A stretch of 64,000 nt of DNA from JAUSIF01 sp040901465 (GCA_040901465.1 JBBDYN010000057.1:1-64000); one strand, 5' to 3'; shown: positions 1 through 9,193, counted from the stretch's first letter. The notes: generated by a model not told the origin, from the letters alone. Translations and numbers: made by a program.

Positions 1-459
1 GAGCGGCTGATCGCGGCGCTCACGCGCGTGAAATCCTATCTCGATTACGGCGCCTTCACGCCGGTGCAGGTCGCTGCCGCGGCCGCGCTCAACGGCCCGC
101 AGGAATGCATCGACGAGATGCGCGCGACCTATAAGAAGCGCCGTGACGCGCTCGTGGAGAGTTTCGCGCGCGCCGGCTGGACGATCCCGGCGCCGAAGGC
201 GTCGATGTTCGCCTGGGCGCCGCTGCCCGAGCGCTTCCGCGAGATTGGCAGCGTCAAGTTCGCGGAACTGCTTGTCGAAAAAGCACAGGTCGCGGTTTCT
301 CCCGGCATCGGCTTTGGTGAGCATGGCGAGGGCTTCGTGCGCATCGCGCTTGTCGAGAACGAGCAGCGTATCCGTCAAGCCGCGCGCAACGTGCGCCGCT
401 TCCTCGATTCTGCGGACAAGCTGTTGCACAACGTCATTCCTCTCGCCGCGCGCGGATAG
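1..459 (+). CDS. C-terminal part of a class I/II aminotransferase (gene enters from the left edge)
   Basis: The frame is open from base 1, so this is the last 152 codons of a longer gene. The peptide has the feel of PLP fold-type I aminotransferases of the LL-diaminopimelate/alanine transaminase group: a YLDYGAFTPVQ stretch, then a small C-terminal domain ending in FVRIALVENEQRIRQA. The PLP lysine lies off the window. The hom gene begins 22 bases after the stop, and this aminotransferase-hom pairing is usual in Rhizobiales. Substrate cannot be decided from the fragment. Confidence 0.85.
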   Translation, partial: ERLIAALTRVKSYLDYGAFTPVQVAAAAALNGPQECIDEMRATYKKRRDALVESFARAGWTIPAPKASMFAWAPLPERFREIGSVKFAELLVEKAQVAVSPGIGFGEHGEGFVRIALVENEQRIRQAARNVRRFLDSADKLLHNVIPLAARG

Positions 460-480
460 CGCGCAACTCCCGGTCTCGTC

Positions 481-1800
481 ATGGCGCCGCTCAAGGTGGG
501 TCTTGCCGGTTTGGGCACGGTCGGCTCGGCCGTCGTGAAAATGCTCGCGCAATCGCGCGAGCAACTGACCGAGCGCGCCGGGCGGCCGATCGAGCTCGTG
601 GTCTATGCGTCCAAGGATCCGCCCAAGGACAAGAGCATCGATCTCTCGAAGCTGAAGCAGGTCGCGGACCCGGTCGCGCTCGCGAAGGATCCCGGCATCG
701 ACGTGTTCGTGGAATTGATGGGCGGGGAGGGCGATCCCGCGAAAAGCGCGGTCGAGGCCGCACTCAGCGCGGGCCGCGCCGTCGTCACCGCGAACAAGGC
801 GTTGATCGCCAAGCACGGCAACGCGCTCGCCAGGCTCGCCGAAAAGAACGACGCCGCCTTCGCCTTCGAGGCATCGGTCGGCGGCGGCATTCCGGTGGTG
901 AAGACGCTGCGCGAGGGTCTTGGCGGCGCGAAAGTCTCCCGCGTGTTTGGCATCCTCAACGGCACCTGCAATTATATCCTGACGAAGATGCAGCAGGAGC
1001 AGCGCACCTTCGCCGACTGCCTCAAGGAGGCGCAACGCCTTGGCTACGCAGAGGCCGATCCCACCTTCGACATCGGCGGCTTCGACACCGCGCACAAGAT
1101 GGCGATTCTGACGAGCCTTGCCTTCGGCACCGAGATCGACGCCGATGCCGCGCACGTGGAAGGGATCGAGGCGATCACCCTCGCGGACCTGCAGGCCGCG
1201 GACCAGCTCGGCTACAAGATCAAGCTTCTCGGCGTGGCAAGCCGCACCGATGCCGGCATCGAGCAGCGCGTGCATCCCACGATGGTGCCGAAGGGCTCCA
1301 CGATCGGCGGCGTCGATGGCGTGCTCAATGCGGTGGCGATCGATTCCGACGCGATGAGCGTTACCCTCGTCGGCCCCGGCGCCGGTGGCCCGGCGACGTC
1401 GTCGGCGGTGGTCGCCGATCTCGTGGACATTGCCCGCGGGCGGCTTTCGCCGCCGCTCGGCCGTGCTGCGGCGCATCTGACGAAGCCCAAGCAGGCGCCG
1501 ATCCAGCGCCACGAGGGCGGCTATTACATCCGCCTCGCGGCTCTCGACCGGCCCGGCACCATGGCGGCGATCTCGCGGGCCATGGCGGCGGAGAACATTT
1601 CGCTGGAATCCATCGTGCAGCGCCACGCGAACGCCCGCCCGCACGGCGGCGACGATCCGAAGAGCGCGGCCGGTCCTGCGCCGGTCATTCTGATCACCTA
1701 TGCTACCAACGAGGATGCAGTGCGCCGGGCGCTCGCGGCCATCGAGCGCGAAGGCGTCCTGGCCGAGGCGCCGCAAATGATCCGCATCGAGAAAAGCTGA
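481..1800 (+). CDS. hom: Homoserine dehydrogenase
   Basis: NAD(P)-dependent reduction of aspartate semialdehyde to homoserine, the branch point to threonine, methionine and isoleucine; cytoplasmic. The 439-aa length fits the monofunctional enzyme. A Rossmann motif GLAGLGTVGSAV sits at residues 7-18, the substrate region shows GGGIPVVKTLREGL and NGTCNYILTKM, and the lysine in DIGGFDTAHKMAIL corresponds to the catalytic one. From about residue 343 a C-terminal ACT domain (YYIRLAALDRPGTMAAIS) suggests feedback control by an amino acid, as is typical. It follows the aminotransferase closely and precedes glpX across two palindromic repeats. Confidence 0.97.
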   Translation: MAPLKVGLAGLGTVGSAVVKMLAQSREQLTERAGRPIELVVYASKDPPKDKSIDLSKLKQVADPVALAKDPGIDVFVELMGGEGDPAKSAVEAALSAGRAVVTANKALIAKHGNALARLAEKNDAAFAFEASVGGGIPVVKTLREGLGGAKVSRVFGILNGTCNYILTKMQQEQRTFADCLKEAQRLGYAEADPTFDIGGFDTAHKMAILTSLAFGTEIDADAAHVEGIEAITLADLQAADQLGYKIKLLGVASRTDAGIEQRVHPTMVPKGSTIGGVDGVLNAVAIDSDAMSVTLVGPGAGGPATSSAVVADLVDIARGRLSPPLGRAAAHLTKPKQAPIQRHEGGYYIRLAALDRPGTMAAISRAMAAENISLESIVQRHANARPHGGDDPKSAAGPAPVILITYATNEDAVRRALAAIEREGVLAEAPQMIRIEKS

Positions 1801-1825
1801 CTGCAAAGGATATGAAATATTCGGG

Positions 1826-1945
1826 CTACGTCATCCTTCGAGGCCCGCTTCGCGCGCACCTCAGGATGACGTAGATTGAATGCTGCAAATGCCGCCACCC
1901 TGAGGCGCGAGGCGCGGAACGCGCCGAGTCTCGAAGGATGACGGA
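1826..1945. repeat. Two oppositely oriented palindromic intergenic repeats (REP-like) between hom and glpX
   Basis: The first element, 1826-1874, has arms CTACGTCATCCT and AGGATGACGTAG around a GC-rich centre and can fold as a long hairpin. The second, about 1894-1945, carries the same words in the other direction (CCCTGAGG then CTCGAAGGATGACGG). Repeats built on a CATCCTTCGAG / CTCAGGATGACG core are common between genes in Bradyrhizobium relatives. They may also help end hom transcription, but no T-run follows, so that is a guess. Confidence 0.75.
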
Positions 1946-1947
1946 AG

Positions 1948-2967
1948 ATGACTGCAAAGGGGGAGCGCGCCGTGGTTTCGATCACTGTTCAACCCGGTCT
2001 GGTGATCGAACGGATTCTCAGCCTCGAAATCGTGCGCGTGACCGAGCGTGCGGCGGTGTCCGCAGCGCGCCTGCGCGGCCGCGGCAACGAGAAGGCCGCC
2101 GACCAGGCCGCCGTCGACGCCATGCGCCGCGAGCTGAACAATCTGCCGATCGACGGCACGGTGGTGATCGGCGAGGGCGAGCGCGACGAGGCGCCGATGC
2201 TGTTCATTGGCGAGACCGTCGGCAACAAGAAGGGCCCGAAGGTCGATATCGCCGTTGACCCGCTCGAGGGCACGACGCTCTGCGCGAAAGACATGCCCGG
2301 CGCCATCGCTGTCATGGCCATGGCCGAGGGCGGCACGCTCTTGAACGCGCCCGACGTCTACATGGAAAAGATCGCGATCGGCCCCGGCTATCCCGCCGGC
2401 GTCGTCGATCTCGATGCGCCGGCCGACGAGAACATCCGCTCGCTTGCCAAGGCCAAAGGCGTGCAGGCGGACGAGCTCACGGCGCTCGTCCTCGATCGCC
2501 CGCGCCACGCCGACTTGATCGCCGCCGTTCGCAAGGTCGGCGCCGCGGTGCGGCTCATCACCGACGGCGACGTGGCGGGCGTCATCCACACCGCCGACCC
2601 GAGGAACACCGGCATCGACATCTACATGGGCATCGGCGGCGCGCCCGAGGGCGTGCTCGCGGCGGCGGCACTCCGCTGCATCGGCGGCCAGATGCAAGGC
2701 CGCCTCGTCCTCGACACCGACGAGAAGCGCCAACGCGCGGCGAAAATGGGCGTGAAGGATCCGAAAAAGAAATACGCGATCACCGACATGGTGCGCGGCG
2801 ATTGCCTCGTGGCCGCGACCGGCGTCACCGACGGCTCCATGCTGCGCGGCGTGCGCTTCGAGAAGGAGCGGATTCGCACACACACGTGGGTAATGCGCTC
2901 CGTCACCGGCACCGTGCGCTGGATCGACGCCGAACACCGCCAGCTCGAGAAATTTCACCTCGACTGA
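1948..2967 (+). CDS. glpX: Class II fructose-1,6-bisphosphatase (GlpX type)
   Basis: Hydrolyses fructose 1,6-bisphosphate, and in many autotrophs sedoheptulose 1,7-bisphosphate, in gluconeogenesis or the Calvin cycle. The 339-aa protein carries the GlpX metal and phosphate motifs GEGERDEAP at residues 75-83 and DPLEGTT at 104-110, plus a conserved amino part ILSLEIVRVTERAA. The ATG at 1948 is the first good start; an ATG ten bases upstream is in another frame. The hom-glpX-recJ order is a Rhizobiales signature. Confidence 0.96.
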   Translation: MTAKGERAVVSITVQPGLVIERILSLEIVRVTERAAVSAARLRGRGNEKAADQAAVDAMRRELNNLPIDGTVVIGEGERDEAPMLFIGETVGNKKGPKVDIAVDPLEGTTLCAKDMPGAIAVMAMAEGGTLLNAPDVYMEKIAIGPGYPAGVVDLDAPADENIRSLAKAKGVQADELTALVLDRPRHADLIAAVRKVGAAVRLITDGDVAGVIHTADPRNTGIDIYMGIGGAPEGVLAAAALRCIGGQMQGRLVLDTDEKRQRAAKMGVKDPKKKYAITDMVRGDCLVAATGVTDGSMLRGVRFEKERIRTHTWVMRSVTGTVRWIDAEHRQLEKFHLD

Positions 2968-2980
2968 TCGCGAGCGCCCC

Positions 2981-3469
2981 GTGGCCGCGCAAAAACCGGA
3001 AATCCGTCCGATCGGCAAGGACGAGCGCGTGAACTGGGAAGTCGTTTGGCAGAGCTATCTTGGCTTCTACGAGGCTTCCCAGACGCCCGACGAAACGGAC
3101 GCGGCTTGGTTACGGCTGCATGATGCAGCCGAACCCATGCACGGGTTAGGCGCTTACGTCGACGGGAGACTTGTCGGAATCGTCCACTATCTCTTCCACC
3201 GCTCGTTCTGGACGATCGGCAACTATTGCTATTTGCAGGATTTGTTCGTGGCGCCCGATGTTCGGGGCAGTGGCATCGGCCGCGCGCTGATCGAGGCGGT
3301 CGAGAAGGCCGCGCGCGAAGTCGGCGCGAGCCGCGTCTATTGGTTGACGCAGGAGAGCAACGCCGCGGCGCGGGCGCTCTACGACAAGCTCGCCGACCGC
3401 TCCGGGTTCATTCAGTACCGAAAGATTTTTTTGAGCACCACCTTCAGTAACCCTCATCGCCGGGCTTGA
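2981..3469 (+). CDS. GNAT-family N-acetyltransferase
   Basis: Likely transfers an acetyl group from acetyl-CoA to an amine; the substrate is unknown. The 162-aa sequence has the GNAT acetyl-CoA loop LFVAPDVRGSGIGRALIEA with R95, G96, G98 and G100, followed by the family strand SRVYWLTQESNAAARALYDKL. It starts with GTG 13 bases after the glpX stop, so it is probably cotranscribed with glpX. Unusually, its last residues (NPHRRA) and its stop codon are read from the left arm of the palindromic repeat at 3451-3544, so the repeat has supplied the end of the protein. Confidence 0.88.
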   Translation: MAAQKPEIRPIGKDERVNWEVVWQSYLGFYEASQTPDETDAAWLRLHDAAEPMHGLGAYVDGRLVGIVHYLFHRSFWTIGNYCYLQDLFVAPDVRGSGIGRALIEAVEKAAREVGASRVYWLTQESNAAARALYDKLADRSGFIQYRKIFLSTTFSNPHRRA

Positions 3470-3544
3470 CCCGGCGATCCAGGCGGACGCGAAGCAAGTG
3501 CCGAACGGCCGTCTGGATGCGCGGGTCAAGCCCGCGCATGAGGG
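3451..3544. repeat. Long palindromic intergenic repeat overlapping the end of the GNAT gene
   Basis: Two 32-base arms, 3451-3482 and 3513-3544, are nearly reverse complements. The left begins CCCTCATCGCCGGGCTTGAC and the right ends GTCAAGCCCGCGCATGAGGG. The spacer is about 30 bases. The GGGTCAAGCCCG word is a well-known dispersed repeat of Bradyrhizobium-like genomes. The element fills the space between the GNAT gene and recJ and provides the GNAT stop codon. Confidence 0.85.
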
Positions 3545-3551
3545 CTGAAGG

Positions 3552-5372
3552 ATGTTAGATTCGGCCATGATCGAATCCCGCCCCTTCCTCGGCGTCGAAC
3601 GGTCCGTGACGGGCCGCGTCTGGCGCGACCGGCTCGACCCGCGCGCGGGCGCCACGGCCCTCGCCATCGGCCAGCGCCACGGCCTGCCGGAATTGCTGTG
3701 CCGGGTGCTTGCCGGGCGCCAGGTCGATCTCGACGAGGTCGAGGGCTATCTCGATCCGACCGTCAAACGCCTGATGCCGGATCCGAGCACGCTCACCGAC
3801 ATGGATGCGGCGGCCACGCGCCTCGCCGACGCGGTGGTGCGCGGCGAACAGGTGGCGATCCTCGGCGACTATGACGTCGACGGCGCGACCTCGACCGCGC
3901 TCCTCGTGCGCGTCCTGCGCGCGGCCGCGCTCGATCCCTTCTTCCACATTCCCGACCGACTGTTCGAAGGCTACGGCCCGAACGTCGAGGCGATCCGCAA
4001 TATCAGCGAGCGCGGTGCAAAGCTGCTGGTGACGGTCGACTGCGGCACCACGAGCAGCGAGGCGCTCGCCGAGGCGAAAAAGCTCAACCTCGACGTGGTC
4101 GTGCTCGATCACCATCAGGCCGGAGAAAAGCTTCCCGTCGCGGCGGCGCTGGTCAATCCCAATCGTGAGGACGATCTGTCGAAGCTCGGCCATCTCGCTG
4201 CCGTGGGCGTGACCTTCATGGCCGCGGTCGCGCTCGTGCGCGAACTGCGCGGGCGCGACTTCTGGTCCGCCGCGCGGCAGGAGCCCGACCTTCTGCAATT
4301 TCTCGATCTCGTGGCGCTCGGCACGGTCGCCGACGTCGTGCCGCTCAAGGGCCTGAACCGTGCCTTCGTCAGCAAGGGTCTTGTCGCCTTGCGCGCGCGG
4401 GAGAACGTCGGCCTGCGCGCCCTTATGGACGCAAGCCGCTTGACCGGTCCGCCCGCGCCGTTTCATCTCGGGTTTCTGCTCGGGCCCCGCATCAATGCCG
4501 GCGGCCGCATCGGCGACGCGACGCTCGGGACGAAATTGCTCGTCACCGACGATCCGGCCGAAGCCGCGGCCATCGCCGCGCGCCTCGATCAGCTCAACAA
4601 CGAGCGACGCGATCTGGAAAGGTTGACGCTGGAGCAGGCCGAGGCCGAAGCGCTCGCCTCGCTCGGCCACGACGAAAAAGGCGCGATCGTGCTTGCGTCA
4701 GGCGAGGGCTGGCATTCCGGGGTCGTGGGCCTTGTTGCCGCGCGCCTGAAGGAGCGATTTGGCCGGCCGGCATTTGCCATCGCCTTTCTCGGCCAGACCG
4801 GCACGGGCTCCGGTCGCTCCATTCCCGGTGTGGACATGGGCCGCGTCGTGCGCCGCGCCGTGGAAGAGGGCCTGTTGGAAAAGGGCGGCGGCCACGCCAT
4901 GGCGGCCGGCCTCACGGTCACGCGCGGCAAGCTCGGCGCGCTCCGCGCCTATCTCGAGGAGCATCTGCGCGACGCCGTGGAGACCTCGCGTTCGGCCGAT
5001 CATCTATCGATCGACGGTGCGATCACGGCGGGCGCCGCGAACGGCGAGTTGTTCTCCATGATCGACCGCGCCGGCCCCTTCGGCGCGGGCAATCCCGAGC
5101 CCGTGTTCGCGCTCCCTTCGCACCGTGTGTCGTTCGCCGATCCGGTCGGCGACGCGCACGTGCGCCTACGCCTGCGCGCGGGCGACGGCAAGCAGATCGG
5201 CGCGATCGCTTTTCGTGCGCTTACGCGTCCGCTCGGCGATGCGCTGCTCGCGGCCCGCGGCCGGCCCATGCACGTTGCCGGTACGCTGTCGGTCGATCGC
5301 TGGCAGGGAGCGGAACGGGTTGAATTGCGTGTGCTCGACGCCGCATCGGCCGAGCCGCTCGCCGCGCGATGA
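3552..5372 (+). CDS. recJ: Single-stranded-DNA-specific exonuclease RecJ
   Basis: 5'-3' single-strand DNA exonuclease used in recombination and mismatch repair. The 606-aa protein shows the DHH phosphoesterase motifs DYDVDG (106-111), VDCGTTS (162-168) and DHH (186-188), and the DHHA1 motif GGGHAMAAG near residue 445, followed by the C-terminal OB-like region. An alternative start is the ATG at 3567, which leaves MIESRPFLGVERS as the amino end. The gene follows the palindromic repeat directly. Confidence 0.97.
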   Translation: MLDSAMIESRPFLGVERSVTGRVWRDRLDPRAGATALAIGQRHGLPELLCRVLAGRQVDLDEVEGYLDPTVKRLMPDPSTLTDMDAAATRLADAVVRGEQVAILGDYDVDGATSTALLVRVLRAAALDPFFHIPDRLFEGYGPNVEAIRNISERGAKLLVTVDCGTTSSEALAEAKKLNLDVVVLDHHQAGEKLPVAAALVNPNREDDLSKLGHLAAVGVTFMAAVALVRELRGRDFWSAARQEPDLLQFLDLVALGTVADVVPLKGLNRAFVSKGLVALRARENVGLRALMDASRLTGPPAPFHLGFLLGPRINAGGRIGDATLGTKLLVTDDPAEAAAIAARLDQLNNERRDLERLTLEQAEAEALASLGHDEKGAIVLASGEGWHSGVVGLVAARLKERFGRPAFAIAFLGQTGTGSGRSIPGVDMGRVVRRAVEEGLLEKGGGHAMAAGLTVTRGKLGALRAYLEEHLRDAVETSRSADHLSIDGAITAGAANGELFSMIDRAGPFGAGNPEPVFALPSHRVSFADPVGDAHVRLRLRAGDGKQIGAIAFRALTRPLGDALLAARGRPMHVAGTLSVDRWQGAERVELRVLDAASAEPLAAR

Positions 5373-5381
5373 CCTGCGAGT

Positions 5382-5690
5382 TCAGCGCTCCGACGGCAGC
5401 ACCACGAGCCGCGCGCAATTCTTGTGGCCCGCCATCAGGCAATCTTCGAGCCATGCGTTCGCGCGCATGGTCCCGAGCAGCCAGACGCTCGCGACGATGA
5501 AGAGCGCGAGACATGCCCCGACCGTGAGCAGCGTCCGGTCGCTGATCGGATAGTCGTCCGGGTCGTCCGAATGCGGGTAGGCGGGTTTCGGCGCGGCACG
5601 CGGCCTGCGCCGTGCGACCCAAGGCAGGGGCACGACCTTGGCGCCGGCCGCCTCGCGCCTGCTCGCCTTGCAGTCGTGCGTGCGTGCCAT
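5382..5690 (-). CDS. Small single-pass membrane protein of unknown function
   Basis: A 102-aa protein that I do not recognise. The first 45 residues are basic and proline-rich, followed by an acidic SDDPDD patch (41-46) and one hydrophobic segment (about 52-73, TLLTVGACLALFIVASVWLL). A short tail has two cysteines (84 and 92). The layout suggests a cytoplasmic basic head and a short periplasmic tail. It runs convergent to recJ (stops 10 bases apart) and is downstream of the cytochrome c gene in the same direction. Confidence 0.6.
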   Translation of the reverse strand: MARTHDCKASRREAAGAKVVPLPWVARRRPRAAPKPAYPHSDDPDDYPISDRTLLTVGACLALFIVASVWLLGTMRANAWLEDCLMAGHKNCARLVVLPSER

Positions 5691-5709
5691 TGCGATTCTC
5701 GACGGCAGC

Positions 5710-6048
5710 TTAGCGTTTTTCGCGCAGCGTCCCGAGATAGGCGAGGATCGCGGCGATCTCGTCGGGTTCGAACTCGAACTCCGGCATGGCTGGATGCCCG
5801 CTGGTCAGGCCTTCCGCAAGCGCTTCCTCAAGGTCTTCCGGCGCATACTGCTGCATGATCGCGCGAAATGACGGCGCGATGGCGAGCGGACTGCGGCCGA
5901 TCATGCCGACTTGATGGCAGCGGCTGCATTGTTTGGTAAGGATTATCTTGCCCTGCGCCGCAAGTTGCTTTTCGGAAGGCTGCGCGACCACCCCGCTGGC
6001 CGGGAGGAGGGCAGCGACAAACGCCGCACGGATCATCGCGCGCATCAT
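5710..6048 (-). CDS. Small class I c-type cytochrome
   Basis: A periplasmic electron carrier of 112 aa. A signal peptide (residues 1-22, ending ASGVVAQ) precedes a single haem-binding motif CSRCH at 41-45, and M88 in HPAMPEF is the likely distal ligand. The C-terminal helix DEIAAILAYLGTL is typical of cytochrome c. I chose the ATG at 6048 because the signal peptide begins there; the open frame extends to 6087. The redox partner cannot be told from the neighbours. Confidence 0.85.
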   Translation of the reverse strand: MMRAMIRAAFVAALLPASGVVAQPSEKQLAAQGKIILTKQCSRCHQVGMIGRSPLAIAPSFRAIMQQYAPEDLEEALAEGLTSGHPAMPEFEFEPDEIAAILAYLGTLREKR

Positions 6049-6205
6049 GTGACCCCCAATGGCGGGGCAGTCGGCCCGGAAGTCCAATGAAGATCAATTT
6101 CCGCACCCACGTCAAGAATGCACGTATTCTCAAGTAGATATTTACCCCCGTACGCCCGGGAAGCTAAACACCCTAGGATCGCTCCGAACCGGGGGACGGC
6201 CGATC

Positions 6206-7240
6206 GTGACGCCAAATGCGCGCCGAGGATTTCCACTTTTCGCCCTGTTGTTTTCGCTCGCGGCCGCGGCTTCCGCGGTCCCGGCCGCTGCCTGCTCGGC
6301 TGAGGATTGTTTCCGCGGCAAGACTATTTCGCTCGTGGTCGGGTACGGCGCCGGCGGCGGCTACGACGCCTACGCGCGCCTGATCGCGCCGGACCTCGAG
6401 CGGCTCACGGGCGCGACGGTGGTGGTCAGAAACCGCCCGGGCGCCGGCGGCCTCATTGCCTTGAACGAAATGGCGCGCGCGCCGGGCGACGGGCTGACCC
6501 TCGGGGTGGTGAACGTTACCGCGGCGGTCGTCGCGCAGGGGCTAGGCGTCGAAGCCGTTCGTTTCGACATTGGAAAGTTTTCCTGGCTCGCGGGTATCGG
6601 CTCGGAGCAGCGCGCGCTGGTGACGGCCGCCGATGCCTCGACCCTGCCCTGGAAGTCGCCGAAAGCCGCCTCACAACCGGTTCGCTGGGCCGCCGGCGGG
6701 CAGACGGACGAAATGGCGATCAACGCCGCCTTGTTGTCAGAGTCTCTTGGCCTCCGGGCGCGCATCGTCACCGGCTACAAGGGTAGCAACGAAGCTGTGC
6801 TCGGCGTCGTCCGGGGCGAGGCGGATGCCGTGATGATCTCGGCCGACTCCGCGCGGCAATACGCGGACGCTCGCGCGATCAAGGTCGCGGCACTCGTCTC
6901 CTCCTCGCGCTCGCCGTTCTTTCCCGACGTGCCGACGATCTTCGAGGCTGCAGCGGGCGCCGACCTCGGAGGCGACTGGATCCGCCTGCTCACCGGTTTG
7001 TCGGCGCTCGGGCGGGGCTTGGCTGCGACGCCGGGAACGCCGGACGATCTCGTCGCGCACTTGCGCACCGCGCTTGGTAAAATTCTCACCGATAACGAGT
7101 TCTTGCGCCGTGCGAAGGCGGCCGAACGCAATGTCGACTATCAATCGCCGAACGATTTGGCCGGCGCCGTCGCGTCGACGCTGGCAACGGTGAAGCGGCA
7201 GCCCGAGTTTCGGCATGTTGTGCTCGAAAAATATTATTGA
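6206..7240 (+). CDS. Tripartite tricarboxylate transporter (TctC/Bug family) periplasmic binding protein
   Basis: Periplasmic receptor of a TTT-type secondary uptake system for a carboxylated compound. The GTG at 6206, preceded by GGGGGACGG, gives a 344-aa protein with a signal peptide (residues 1-30, ending AAAC) and then the family start FRGKTISLVVGYGAGGGYDAYARL. Bug-family features include RNRPGAGGLIALNEM. The open frame reaches 6059 but that part has no signal-like sequence. TctA and TctB genes follow at once, so the full transporter is present. Confidence 0.9.
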   Translation: MTPNARRGFPLFALLFSLAAAASAVPAAACSAEDCFRGKTISLVVGYGAGGGYDAYARLIAPDLERLTGATVVVRNRPGAGGLIALNEMARAPGDGLTLGVVNVTAAVVAQGLGVEAVRFDIGKFSWLAGIGSEQRALVTAADASTLPWKSPKAASQPVRWAAGGQTDEMAINAALLSESLGLRARIVTGYKGSNEAVLGVVRGEADAVMISADSARQYADARAIKVAALVSSSRSPFFPDVPTIFEAAAGADLGGDWIRLLTGLSALGRGLAATPGTPDDLVAHLRTALGKILTDNEFLRRAKAAERNVDYQSPNDLAGAVASTLATVKRQPEFRHVVLEKYY

Positions 7241-7285
7241 TCGACCGGCGCGCTTGGCCTCGATCCGCGTCCCGATGGCTCGGCA

Positions 7286-8746
7286 ATGATCGAAGCGAGT
7301 GCGCTGTTCACGCTCCCAGTGCTGGGGGCTCTCTTCGCCGGCGTGTTGGCCGGCCTGATCGGCGGCGCGCTGCCGGGCATCAACGGCATCACCACGCTGA
7401 CCCTGCTCTTGCCCTTCGTCTTGACGCTCGATCCGGCGGTCGCGCTGACGTTGCTACTTGCGTCCCATTCGGTCGTCTATACCGGCGGCGCGATCACCGC
7501 GATTACGTTCGCGATCCCGGGAACGCCGCCCAACGCGGCGGCGCTCGAGGACGGACATCGGCTCGCCAAGCTCGGTCTCGCCGCGCGCGCGATCGCCATC
7601 GCCGCAACCGCGTCAGGCATCGGCGGCGTGCTCGGCTTTTTCGTGCTGCTCGCCGCGATCCCGCTCGCCTTACCGATTCTGCAGACCGTTGGCGCGCCGG
7701 AAATTTTTGTGGCCGCCTTGGTGGGATTGATTTGCGTGGCCAGAATCGCGGCGACGTCGTTCGAGAAGGGCCTGATCCCCGCTGCCTTGGGCATCTTTCT
7801 CGGCTCGGTTGGCTATCAGGACGCGAGCGGCGTGCCGCGTCTTTGGTTCGAGCAGACGCCGTTGCTCGACGGCATTGGCCTCATTCCCCTCATCGTGGGC
7901 CTGTTCGCGGGGCCCGAACTCGTGCGGCTGGCAAAACTCCGGCCCGGAGAAGCGGTGATGTCGCACGACCGCCATTTCGAGCAGATCGGTCAGGGCGTGC
8001 GCGATGTGCTGGCGCGCCCGGCACTCGTGCTGAAATCCGCGAGCGTTGGCAGTGTTGTCGGTCTCGTTCCGGGAATTGGCGGCGAGGTTGCCGCCTTTCT
8101 GGCCCACGCCTGGTTTGGGCGGCCGAAGCGGCACCGATCGGAGATCGACGATCGCATCACGGGTGTCGTTGCCGCGGAGACCAGTAACAATGCCAAGGAA
8201 GGTGGGGCGCTCGTGCCGACGTTGACGCTGGGAATTCCTGGCAGCGCCGGCATGGCAATCATGATCGGCGCTCTCGTCCTGCTCGGATTCCAACCCGGCC
8301 CAGCGCTGATGGCCGAACAGACCGGGCTCGTCATCTTGCTCGCGTTCGTGCTGGCGATTTCCAATGTTGCCGGCAGCGTTCTTGTGCTGGCCTTCGCGCC
8401 GGCGTTCTTGCTGCTGATCCGTACGCCGGTGCGCACCCTCGTGCCGGTCGTCGTCACCCTGGCCGTGATCGGAATCGTCGCCTATCGCGGCAGCACGTAC
8501 GATCTCGTCATCGCAGCCGCGGCGCTCGCGCTTGGCATGGGCCTGGTTCGCTACGATTACAGCCGCGCCGCGCTGCTGCTCGGATTCATTCTGGCGCCCT
8601 TTGTCGAGACTTACGGCGCGATCTCATACGCGGCCTACGGCGTTTCATTTCTATGGCGCCCGAGTGTCCTTGTTCTAGCGGCGCTGTTGCTCGCCTTCGT
8701 CGTCCCATGGAATTCCATAATCCAGCGCATGCGTGGCACGCCATGA
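7286..8746 (+). CDS. Tripartite tricarboxylate transporter large membrane subunit TctA
   Basis: The main permease of the TTT system, about 12 membrane helices in 486 aa. The amino end GVLAGLIGGALPGINGI carries the glycine-rich GxLPGxxG signature repeated near the middle (GLVPGIGGEVAAFLAHAW), as in the two-fold repeat of TctA. It begins 45 bases after the binding-protein gene and overlaps the next gene by ATGA, so the set is an operon. The substrate is unknown. Confidence 0.93.
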   Translation: MIEASALFTLPVLGALFAGVLAGLIGGALPGINGITTLTLLLPFVLTLDPAVALTLLLASHSVVYTGGAITAITFAIPGTPPNAAALEDGHRLAKLGLAARAIAIAATASGIGGVLGFFVLLAAIPLALPILQTVGAPEIFVAALVGLICVARIAATSFEKGLIPAALGIFLGSVGYQDASGVPRLWFEQTPLLDGIGLIPLIVGLFAGPELVRLAKLRPGEAVMSHDRHFEQIGQGVRDVLARPALVLKSASVGSVVGLVPGIGGEVAAFLAHAWFGRPKRHRSEIDDRITGVVAAETSNNAKEGGALVPTLTLGIPGSAGMAIMIGALVLLGFQPGPALMAEQTGLVILLAFVLAISNVAGSVLVLAFAPAFLLLIRTPVRTLVPVVVTLAVIGIVAYRGSTYDLVIAAAALALGMGLVRYDYSRAALLLGFILAPFVETYGAISYAAYGVSFLWRPSVLVLAALLLAFVVPWNSIIQRMRGTP

Positions 8747-9189
8747 TCACTTTGCGAGGCGAGATTGCATTCCTGCTGACGATCACAGTCGGCCCGGCAC
8801 TTCTTCTGGTCGCCGACGCAACCGCATACGATCGATCAGTGCCGGTCCTGGCCGTGCCGGCCGCGGCAGCCGTGCTGCTTCTGCTGCTCGGCGCCATCAG
8901 CCTCGTGAACACGCGCGCTGCAGACGCGGCGCCGACCCGAACCGACGCGATTGCGGGGTCGTTCTGGGAGCTCGTCTATCTTGCGGCCGTCGTTCTTGGG
9001 CTGTTTTTGCTTGGGCCAAGGATCGGCCTGCCGGCGTTCGGCCTCGTGTTTGCGCGCGCGATGGGCGCGAACTGGTTCGCCGCGCTTGCAACCGCTGCCG
9101 CGTGCGCCGCGTTGGTCGAGTTCATGCTCGTTCGCGCCCTGAGCCAGCCGCTGCCGTTCTTACCGATCCTTTCCTCATTGGGCGGGTGA
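8743..9189 (+). CDS. Tripartite tricarboxylate transporter small membrane subunit TctB
   Basis: The 148-aa protein, starting at the ATG that overlaps the tctA stop (ATGA), has four hydrophobic segments (about residues 7-25, 33-51, 75-95 and 100-130). This is the usual shape of the poorly conserved TctB subunit. The open frame reaches upstream to 8653, but starting there would overlap tctA by 94 bases. Position between TctA and the ligase-like gene fixes the call more than sequence does. Confidence 0.82.
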   Translation: MITLRGEIAFLLTITVGPALLLVADATAYDRSVPVLAVPAAAAVLLLLLGAISLVNTRAADAAPTRTDAIAGSFWELVYLAAVVLGLFLLGPRIGLPAFGLVFARAMGANWFAALATAAACAALVEFMLVRALSQPLPFLPILSSLGG

Positions 9190-9193
9190 ATCT

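Noticed and set aside
1861..3018. A 385-codon open frame on the minus strand over glpX
   Set aside because: Composition is alanine, aspartate and histidine-rich and mirrors glpX codons; glpX on the plus strand has clear catalytic motifs.
3555..4670. A 371-codon minus-strand frame over recJ
   Set aside because: Shadow of recJ, which carries the DHH and DHHA1 motifs.
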